Shown here piece after piece: positions 55,320 through 64,000 of a stretch of 64,000 bases of DNA. The DNA is from Lolium rigidum. Taxonomy: Eukaryota; Streptophyta; Magnoliopsida; Poales; Poaceae. The stretch is from positions 60,583,754 through 60,647,753 of the forward strand of contig NC_061508.1 of NCBI RefSeq assembly GCF_022539505.1. The letters run 5' to 3'. The notes beneath the pieces were generated by a model. The model was given only the letters and a program-made list of their open reading frames with translations, ran no database searches and was not told the origin of the DNA. Made by a program: the position numbers and the translations under genes. Position 1 is the stretch's first letter, and each line of letters starts with the position of its first letter.

Positions 55320-58300
55320 ATGCCACCGCGCGCGCGTCTGACCAGGCATAGCACTCCGGAGTCTAAGATGGCCGCCGAAGATCTGGAGTGGGAGAGATCC
55401 AAGATCTCCAACCAAGATATGAACCTGCTGAAGAAGCTGGGGTTCACCAAGAAGGAGAACGCGCTGCGCTTCCCCAAGGAGGAGAGCTATCCATCGCCTC
55501 CAATGGAGTATCGGGTCAGTTTCGTTGACCATCTCATCCGCGGTCTTTCTCCCCCCATCCACGAGTTTCTCCGTGGTCTCCTTTTTGTCTATGGGCTTCA
55601 GCCGCATCGCCGACGCCCAATTCCATCCTCCACGTGTCGATTTTTATCACACTGTGTGAGTGCTTCCTCGGAGTCCAACCTAATTGGGCTTTGTGGAAGC
55701 GCATTTTCTGCGTCCGCCGTAATGGCTCCCACGGCGTCGCCTATAACATCGGCGGCGTTGTTATCTGTGTTCGTTCTGACGTCGAATACTTCGACGTCAA
55801 ATTCCCCGACTCCGTCCAAGGATGGCGCAAGAGATGGCTCTATGTACACGAAGAGAGCGCTGATTCAGTGGAGTACAACATTGCTCCCTTTGACGGAAAA
55901 ACCAAGATTCTTCGCCGCCGATCCTGGGATGCTGAAGCTACCAAAGAAGAGAAATCGGCGACAGAGGCGCTGATGACTCGCATCCATGAACTCCAGAACA
56001 CCCGTGGCAAGGAATTGTCGGGTATCCAGATCACAACCTACTTCCTTAGGATTAGAGTGCAGCCTCTGCAAGCTCGCAAAAATCCCCTTTGGATGTATGC
56101 TGGTGATGAAGATGTCGAGAGGATTTCCAAGGACCTTCCTGTGAAGGACTTGGAGAAATTGATCCGAAGAATGTCAAAGCTTAGCAAGAAGGGCACGATT
56201 CCAACTTCTTGCCGCGTTAAGCCATTTAGTAGCACCAATCCCCTTCCCGAGGTAATTTTTTCCTTTTGACTATTATATTGTCTTCTCGAGCTTTTGGTAT
56301 CTGTCGATTACTATTTTGCTAACGCCTTTTTGGCATAACTTGTTGTCAACACTCTTTGTTTTTCGCAGAACCACCCTGTGCTAGCTTCTCTTCCTCCTCT
56401 TCCTGAAGGTGGTGAAGTCGAAGAACGCACCGTTGTCGAGGATGACAACCAGGGTACTTCTCGCCCTGATAGTGAAGTCGCGGGTTCCCAAAAATCCGCG
56501 GCTTCTCTTGAAAAAGAAGCTGATTCTGAGGCCACTGCCTTGACACACTCTTCTCTCCCAGCTGCTTCTCCGAAGAACAAGAGGAAGAGGGATGAGGTTG
56601 TCGATTCCGGCACCTCCAAAGCCGGTGCTGTACGTGCCGAAGAAACTGCTCCTGATGTTGGAAAGAGAGCTTTCAATNNNNNNNNNNNNNNNNNNNNNNN
56701 NNNNNNNNNNNNNNNNNNNNNNNNNNNNNNNNNNNNNNNNNNNNNNNNNNNNNNNNNNNNNNNNNNNNNNNNNNNNNTCAAGAATATGGAGCCGGACAAC
56801 CTCGAAGGTGATCAACTCTTTGACGCGCTTTCTTCTTCTCGAGATTCACTGGTGATGAGGCTCGGAAGGCCTTATCGAAGCTAAGATTGGCCATGCCGCG
56901 CTTTTCCTGCATTCTTCAAGAAGAAGGAGGCGCTCGCGACTTTGTCGCTCGCGCCAAGTGCTTCAATTCTCGAGAAGACCTTGGGCTCCAACTTCATCAA
57001 GAAGGGTTGAAAGTCGGCGTTGAGGGTACAACTGCTTGCTGCCGATAGCCGCAAGAAGTCGATCAAAAGTTGGCAATACGGAGGAGATGGAGACGAAGAA
57101 GTGGCACTATCGCATTAAAGCATACAAACTTAACTCGAAGAAGATCCTCGCCTACCTTGGATACAATCCAACTCTCGCTTCCTAATTGCCGAAGCCGGAG
57201 GTCAAGTAGACCACCTTGTCCTCTCCTTTTAGTTTTAATCGAGTCTTTCGACGCTGCCGCCCTAGTAGTTTTGGCGACAACATGCTTCCAGCGGTCCATT
57301 AGGGACCCTTATTTTGTAATAGCAATGTACATACTTCGAGAATCAATGGAAATCTATCTTTGCTTGATGATTGATGTCAAATCTTTTATTTCCGCTGATT
57401 TTTGACAACTATACCGCAACTCCTCGTCCTTCCGATGTTTTACTCGCGGCCGTCCCGTTTGAAGAAGGCACCTATTGGCCGTCGAACATATTGAAGATTC
57501 ATCGAGTAAAAATTCGTAGAAGACTTGGAAGAACTTCGCCAACAACTCCACCGTAAAGAAACAATCACTTATGATAATGGAACAGCCTCGAAAATCATCC
57601 GAGAGGGAAAATTGCGCTTCAACAAAGCCTCAAGATGCCATAGCCGCCAAGGAAGCCGCTGCTTCAAGCCGCAAAAAGCGACCACTCGAGAAAATTTTAT
57701 GCTTGATTTGATGAATGAAGCCAGCCAGGATATGTCGTGCATGCTTTTTGCAAACCAAAAATTCCTTCGTTTTCCCGTTGTTTCTTTTTTGAAATTCTTG
57801 TGCCGTCGCCAAATAGGTTCCTTTCTCGACGCTCGCCGCCGAAGACGAAAGGGTAAACACAAGGACAAATCTCCTCGTTAACCTTCTCTTGACCATGGTT
57901 CTCTTTTCTCGCCACTCTAACGTACCCGACAGATTGTCGTGCTTCAAGACCGCGCCCGCCGTGTCCGCGAGTTCCTTGATTTCCGCACCGTGACCTTGTC
58001 CCCGGTTTACAAGACAATGTTTCTGAACGAGACACCCGACACTCTTCTTGGTCTCGATGGAAATATCTCGGGATGCTCCTCGTATCCATAACTTTGTGCG
58101 AGCTCAATCGTCTGCACTGGAGCAAGGTTCGCAATGATTATGATACGTATCCGCTACCGAAAATTAGACACTCGACGACGATTGTCTCCAAGTGCCCGGC
58201 CAAGCATCGAAACGAAAAGGAACATCGACAAAATCAATGATATTGTAACTCCCGTAGCCGAAGAAATGATGGACGAACTTCTTCTGATGGACTCTCGAAT

Positions 58301-58388
58301 TCTTTATCAAAGGGAGCTATGCCGAACATACGACAACCTCGCAAATAACAAAGGTCTATCCATAGATAGTATATTAGGCGTTAACTGA
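55320..58388 (+). pseudogene. Antisense spliced ORF of the Tat element (Transposase_28 type, broken)
   Basis: The ATG at 55320 opens MPPRARLTRHSTPESK. The first exon ends GAG/GTAATT at 56251 and the second begins after TTCGCAG at 56369, in phase. One frameshift lies near 55610. The segment FITLCECFLGVQPNWALWK and its surroundings match the 'putative gypsy type transposon' domain (Pfam PF04195, Transposase_28) as I know it. Exon 2 is Glu/Ser/Pro-rich with a basic KNKRKRDE stretch, a possible nuclear signal, then meets the N gap. Beyond the gap the frames break repeatedly; helical fragments can be followed to about 58388. It runs opposite to pol. Confidence 0.7.
56678..56777. other. Assembly gap (100 N)
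   Basis: Exactly 100 N inside the antisense ORF. The round number suggests a fixed-size scaffold gap, so true length is unknown. Confidence 0.99.
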
Positions 58389-58774
58389 GTTGTACTATAT
58401 TGCGAGAAATCATGTTTGTATTTTTATCGAATTCTTCGTGATAATGAAGTTGTATATATTGTGAAGTATAATCTATATTGCGAAGCCCCCGAGCCTTTGG
58501 CCGGAGGTTATATTATTTTTTTGCGTCTCGATGAATTTACTATTTTGCGAGAGTATATATATATTTTGCTGTCATGGGTTGTGAACCCTCGATCCTGTCG
58601 ACGAAAAAGATATATATCTCCACTATCTTTACTATATTGCAGCACCGCGAGCCCGCCTCATTAAAAACCTTTTCCGGCCCCACTCGGTGCCCCGAAAAAG
58701 GAAAAGAGTGCGTCTGAAAACTCGTGGGTGTTTCAGTACATTGTAGCTTTACAAGGAGGACTATATTTCGACCT
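58389..58774. other. Spacer between the convergent ORFs of the Tat element
   Basis: Non-coding and AT-rich. It contains another AGCCCCCGAG motif at about 58484. Confidence 0.6.
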
Positions 58775-61700
58775 CTAGGCGTAAAACGCCCGAGGTGTGC
58801 CACGTGCCCAAGGATTTGGCTCGATAGCTCCTGACTTCTTGTCCTTTAACCTGTATGCGCCTCCCTCGATTACTTCTGTGACGATGTAAGGTCCAAGCCA
58901 CGGTGACTCGAGCTTTTCATGTCTTTGTTGATTGAGCCGCAGAACTAAGTCTCCAACCTGAAAAGACCTTGGTCGCAAACGTCGACTGTGGTAGTTTTTC
59001 AGATCTTGCTGGTACTTAGCGACTCGTGATAACACTTCATCTCGAGCTTCGTCGAGTGCATCGACATCGTCTTCCAATGCTTTCCTGGAAGCTTCTTCAT
59101 TGTATTCCGTGACTCTCAGAGAGTCGTGCTCTATTTCTATCGGCAAGCATCGCCTCTGCTCCATGGACCAGAAAAAACGGAGTCTCCTGTGTCGCTGTAT
59201 TTGGTGTTGTTCGGATACTCCATAACACACTTGGCAACTCCTCTGGCCAAGTATGTCGAGCTTTTTCCAGTGGTCCTAACAAGCTTTTCTTGATACCATT
59301 GCAGATTATACCATTGGCTTTCTCGACTTGGCCGTTTGTTTGCGGATGCGCAACTGACGCGAAGTGCAATTTGATGCCCACCTCTGCACAGTATGCCTTG
59401 AATTCCTTGGATTGAAGTTACTGCCATTGTCCGTGACGATGCTATGAGGTACTCCAAATCGAAAAATAATGCTTTTCATGAACTTTATTGCTGATGCTGC
59501 GTCTGGTGAATTTTTCGGCTTTGCTTCTATCCACTTGGTGAATTTGTCGACAACGACGAGCATATACTCGTATCCTCCTGGCGAGGCCTTGTGTAACTTT
59601 CCCACCATATCAAGGCCCCATTGAGCAAAGGGCCAAGACAATGGTATTGGCATCAGCTCCGCCGCGCAGAGTGAGGTTTTGCGGCAAATCTCCGCACGCA
59701 TCGCAAGTTCGCACTATTTCCTTCGCGTCCTCAATTGCTGTCAACCAAGAAAACCCCGGCTCCGAAAACCTTGGCCGCGATAGCTCTGACTGCTTGCGTG
59801 ATGACCGCATACTCCTTCGTGTACTTCCTTCGACTACCCTTCCTTCTTTCGGGTGTAACGCATCTTTGTAACACACCCGAAATACTTCGTTTGTACAACT
59901 CTCCTTTGACCACAGTTGAAGGCTTTGGAACGTCTAATAACTCGCCTTGCTTCAACCGGATCATCGGGTATTGTTTTCCTTAGGATGTATGATATGTACG
60001 CCCGCATCCATAGGATTTGCACCATCAGCACTAGATCCTCGTTCCTCTTCTTCTTCCAGTTGTTTATTGCACATGTCTGCCAAGGATTTTTCATCCTTCT
60101 CCTTCTTTTTTGATTTCTTCTGGCTTTGTGGATCTCTCTCGTTATCTCCTCCCGTAACACGCCCGGAGGAATCGGGAGACACCGCGACCCGATGTTTGCA
60201 AGAACATCGGCTTCATCATTGCTTAGCCTCGCTGATGTGGTTTACCTCGCATCCATCAAACAGTTTCTCCAGCTCGTTATACATTTCCTTGTATGCCACC
60301 ATGCTATCATAGACTGCATCACATTGGTTCATGACTTGTTGGGCCACCAATTGTGAGTCACCAAAGATTTTTAGTCGAGTTGCACCACAAGCCTTCGCCA
60401 TCTTCATCCCATGTATAAGAGCTTCGTATTCTGCCTCGTTGTTAGACGCGTTTGGGAACATCATCCGTAAGACATACTTTAATTTGTCGCCTTCGTGTGA
60501 TATTAGTATCACGCCTGCTCCAGCTCCTTCTAACCTTTGGATCCATCGAAGTTCATAGTCCAGGTTCTCGATAAATCTGGGGGTCGTGTATTTTGCAGCT
60601 CCATCCACTCTACGATGAAATCTGGTAGAATTTGCGACTTTATTGCTTTTCTTTTTTCATACGTGATGTCCCGAGGAGAAAGTTCTATTCCCCAAATGGA
60701 GACACGACCTGTAGCTTCTAGATTGTTTAGTATATTGGATAGAGGCGTCTCGTTGACCACTATTATCGGATGCGCCGAAAAATAGTGCCGCAATTTTCTT
60801 GCGGTTGTAAAAATTCCGTATGCTAGTTTCTGGTACTGCGGGTACCGCTGTTTTTAAGGCGATAAAACTTCACTGATGAAGTATACCGGTCTCTGCACTC
60901 CATGGAGTTTTCCTTCTTCTTCTCTTTCGACAACTAGCGCCGTGCTGACCACCTGGGGTGTAGCCGCAATGTATAACAGGAGGTGTTCCTTCTCTTTTGG
61001 CGCCACCAAGATTGGTGGTGTCGAAATTGTGCGTTTAAGATCCTCGAAGGCTCTATCTGCATCTTCGTTCCACTGGAACTTCTCTCCTTGTTTGATTAAG
61101 GCGTAAAACGGTAGCGCCTTTTCTCCCAGACTCGGCGACGAATCTGCTTAAAGCTGCGACTCGCCCGGCTAATTGCTGTATTTCTTTCAACTTTGTTGGC
61201 TTCCTCATTGTTACGATAGCTTGGATTTTTTCGGGATTAGCTTCAATCCCTCTTGCTGAGACCAGGAACCCAAGAAGTTCTCCCGCAGGGACGCCAAAAG
61301 AACACTTCGTCGGATTCAGCTTGAGACAAAATTTGTCGAGGTTGTCGAAGGTTTCCTTCAAGTCCTCGATTAACGTTGCCTCCTTTTTTTATGTTATGAC
61401 GACATCGTCAATGTATACTTGTACGTTTTTCCCAATCTGTGTTGATAAGCACTTCTGCATCATCCGCTGATATGTTGCTCCCGCGTTTTTCAGACCAAAA
61501 GGCATTGTTCTATAGCAGAACGCCGTAAGGTGTAATGAACGCTGTTTTGAACTCATCCTCTTCTTTTAATCTGATCTGGTTATAACCGAGTATGCATCCA
61601 AGAAGGAAAGACGTTCACATCCTCGCCGTGGAGTCGATAATTTGATCGATCCTTGGGAGGGGAAAGTGATCCTTTGGACAATGTTTGTTGAGACACGTAA

Positions 61701-62345
61701 AGTCGACACACATGCGAAGGACTTTAGTGTTTTTCTTCGGGACCAAAGACTGGATTTTCTACCCATGTGGCCTCTGTATGTAGCTCCTTAATGAAACCAG
61801 CTTCTCTTAGTCGATCAATTTCTGATAGCATAGCTTTACGGTTTGGCTCCGAAAAACGCCTCAGAGGTTGCTTGATTGGTCTCGCTATTGGATCCAAGTT
61901 TAGGTGGTGCTCGGCAAGTTCCCTGGGTACTCCTGGCATGTCAGCTGTACACCATGCGAAGATTTTCCAATGCTCACGGAGGAACTCGACGAGCGCGCTT
62001 TCCTATGCAAGGTCCATGTTTATCGCGATGGACGTCGTTTTCTTCGGATCTGTCGGGTGGATCTGCACCTCCTTGGAATCTTTCGTCGTGTTAAAGGTTG
62101 GTTCCTTGTTAAATCTCCCTACATCTGGCAGTACATCATAATCAGTCGTGAGCCTTGACGCCGTGTACTCCGCTTGCATCCCGAAAGTTTCTGATAGTCG
62201 ATGAAAATCCTTGTCACATTTATCGGCTAGCGCGAAGCTTCCTTTGACTGTGATTGGTCCCTTAGGTCCAGGTAACCTTGATAATAGAAAATGACACAGT
62301 AGGGAGCCTTTCCCTACTGTAATTGTGTAAAAAAAAAGGTAACCT
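58775..62345 (-). pseudogene. pol: Broken Gypsy pol: RT, two RNase H domains, integrase
   Basis: From right to left: a post-protease segment (LPGPKGPITV, about 62270), RT start (about 61930-61730), RT catalytic YIDD (about 61400), RT thumb and first RNase H-like part (about 61360-61050), a second RNase H with NFDG, NNEAEYEAL and FGDSQL motifs (about 60560-60330), the integrase zinc segment (about 59700), integrase core with WGLDMVG, VVDKFTKW and TDNGSNF (59640-59440) and a C-terminal domain ending RAFYA at 58775. More than six frame changes or stops occur. The two RNase H domains are a mark of the Tat lineage. Confidence 0.88.
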
Positions 62346-62350
62346 TGATA
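62271..62350. repeat. 13-bp direct repeat around a 54-bp A-tailed segment
   Basis: GGTAACCTTGATA occurs at 62271-62283 and 62338-62350. Between them lie 54 bp with a hairpin CAGTAGGG...CCCTACTG and nine A at the end. Confidence 0.6.
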
Positions 62351-63885
62351 ACCCACAAGTATAGGGGATCGCAACAGTCTTCGAGGGAAGTAAAATCCAA
62401 ATTTATTGATTCGACACAAGGGGAGGTAAAGAATACTTATAAGCCTTAACAACTGAGTTGTCAATTCAGCCGCACTGGAAAAGCACTAGTAACAGGGGTG
62501 ATGTGAAAGCAACAGATAATATGAGAGCAGGACTAACAAGTAACACAGCAGCAGTAGGCAGTAATATGAGAGCAATGGCACCGTAAAATAGTTGATACTA
62601 CTTCCAATGACATATAGGACCGAGTATATGATGATGAGAGATGGACCGGGGTTCCCAGCTATCTACACTAGTGGTAACTCTCCAATAACAAGTGTTGGGT
62701 GAACAAATTACAGCTTGGGCAATTGATAGTATTGAAATAGCATTAAGACAAGAACATCAAGATTATTAATCATGTAGGCATGTTTTCCATATATAGTCAT
62801 ACGTGCTCGCAATGAGAAACCGGCATAACATCTTTTGTCCTACCAGTCAAGTGGCAACGGGCCTCTAGGGAATCTACCGGAAATTAAGGTACTCCTTTTA
62901 ATAGAGCACCGGAGCAAAGCATTAACACTCCGTGAAAACATGTGATCCTCATATCTAAGCCTTCCCCTCCAGCTTATCCCAGCTTGCCGTCTACTCGGGG
63001 CCTCGGGTTCCGGACATAGACATGTGCAAACAACTTGTAGATACAATCTAAGCAATAAGTATAGAGCTTAAATCTAAGATCATGCCACTCGGGCCCTAGT
63101 GACAAGCATTAAACACAACAAGATTGCAAAGCAACAATAACTTCACAAACTTATAGATAGACTAATCATAATGTAACAATCCATCGGATCCCAACAAACA
63201 CAACACCGATTACATCGATGAATCTCAATCATGTAAGGCAGCTCATGAGATCATTGTATTGAAGTACATGGGGGAGAGAGTACCAACTAGCTACTAGCTA
63301 GAACCCGTAGTCCATGGGGGAACTACTCACTGGACATGATGGAGGCGGTGGCGTTGATGGAGATGGCTTCCGGGGCACTTCCTCGTCCCGGCGGCGTGCC
63401 GTAACGCAGAGTCTCGTCCCCCGAATTGGAGTTTCGCAAGGGCGGCGGCGCCCCTGGAGTCTTTCTGGAGTTTCGTCAATTCGTATCGCGTTTTTAGGTC
63501 GAAAGGGGTCTTATAGGCGAAGAGGCGGCGCAGGAGGGCGCCTGGAGGCTCCTCACAATAGGCTGGCGCGACCAGGCCTGGGGCCGCGCTGCCTTATTGT
63601 GTGGTGGCCCTCTGGCCCGCCTCCGACTCTCCTTCGGTGTTCTGGGGTCTTCCGGGAAAAATAAGATGTTGGGTCTTCGTTTCGCCGAATTCCGAGAATA
63701 TTGCTCGAACAGCCTTTCTCGGGAACCAAAAACAACGTAAAACAGGAACTGGCACTTCGGCATCTTGTTAATAGGTTAGTTCCGGAAAACGCATAAAAAC
63801 ATTATAAAGTGTGAGCAAAACATGTAGGTATTGTCATAAAACAAGCATGGAACATCGGAATTATAGATACGTTGGAGACGTATCG
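62346..63885 (-). repeat. 3' LTR of the right-edge Athila-like element
   Basis: Its first 200 bp (minus strand, GATACGTCTCCAACGTATC onward) match the first Athila LTR, including AACAAGATGCCGAAGTGCC. The far end differs (CTTGTGGGTTATCA against ACGCATCA). It is thus a related but separate family. Confidence 0.8.
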
Positions 63886-63997
63886 CATCCCTCAAGCTTA
63901 GTTCCTACTCGCCTCGAGTAGGTAAACGATAAAAAGAATAATTTCTAAGTGACATGCTACTTACATAATCTTGATCATACTATTGTAAAGCATATGA
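62346..63997 (-). mobile_element. Athila-like LTR retrotransposon, 3' end only
   Basis: A minus-oriented LTR (62346-63885) is preceded on its strand by a polypurine-type AAGCTTGAGGGATGC and internal DNA that aligns with 26200-26304 of the first Athila element. The element continues beyond the window. It inserted into the pol of the Tat element. Confidence 0.82.
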
Positions 63998-64000
63998 GAT

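Larger units (their letters stand above)
53545..62345 (-). mobile_element. Tat-type Gypsy retrotransposon with antisense gene (5' end outside window)
   Basis: Read on the minus strand: pol (62345-58775), a short spacer, a gene on the opposite strand (58388-55320), tandem repeats (about 54870-54440), polypurine tract (53927-53916) and 3' LTR (53915-53545). A second RNase H placed after RT-RNase H supports the Tat lineage. Gag, 5' LTR and primer site are missing because another element begins at 62346. Confidence 0.85.

Noticed and set aside
1..63997. tRNA, rRNA or miRNA genes
   Set aside because: I saw no clover-leaf with A and B boxes and no rRNA sequence. Only primer-site complements of tRNA ends are present. 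A covariance-model scan was not possible here.

Overview
The window is plant nuclear DNA, most likely from a grass of the wheat/barley group (Triticeae or close Pooideae). This rests on the LTR retrotransposon families and on spliced plant genes. No species name can be read from the sequence. A 100-base run of N (56678-56777) marks an assembly gap.

Layout. (1) 1-28450 is a four-level nest of mobile DNA. The outer layer is a DNA transposon with a PIF/Harbinger-like end: its right terminus is at 28450 next to a TTA target site, and its left end lies outside the window. It carries a minus-strand ORF. That ORF was split by a 27.1-kb Athila-type Gypsy element (789-27899, target duplication AGCGC) that keeps gag and protease but shows no reverse transcriptase. 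The 5' LTR of the Athila element was then hit twice. One insert is a SIRE/Maximus-like Copia element in an unusual tandem arrangement (1209-14084). The other is a small, pol-less Tat-type Gypsy element (14339-21228, target duplication GACTC) with a multi-exon antisense gene of plant-mobile-domain type.

(2) 28451-49880 is a gene island. It holds a complete ten-exon type II NAD(P)H dehydrogenase gene (28700-33378, NDB1-like, EF-hand, predicted NADPH-preferring), a hAT-like MITE (35200-35695), an intronless ARM-repeat gene (36136-37899), a duplicated non-coding segment, and a minus-strand gene of unknown function with a three-fold 47-residue repeat (39934-41367). A 7.2-kb LINE (41806-48978, 12-bp target duplication) sits in the upstream region of that last gene.

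(3) 49881-63997 is again nested retrotransposons. A truncated Copia element (49881-53544) is followed by a Tat-type Gypsy element (53545-62345). The Gypsy element has pol on the minus strand, an antisense Transposase_28-type gene on the plus strand and tandem repeats beside its 3' LTR. It is interrupted at 62346 by another Athila-like element that leaves the window.

Two different Tat elements therefore each carry a long spliced ORF antisense to their own gag/pol, with different domain families. That is the most system-like feature here. Only three genes look like ordinary host genes: the NDB1-like gene, the ARM-repeat gene and the repeat-bearing unknown gene. All transposon polyproteins except the 913-residue Copia gag are broken by stops or frameshifts.
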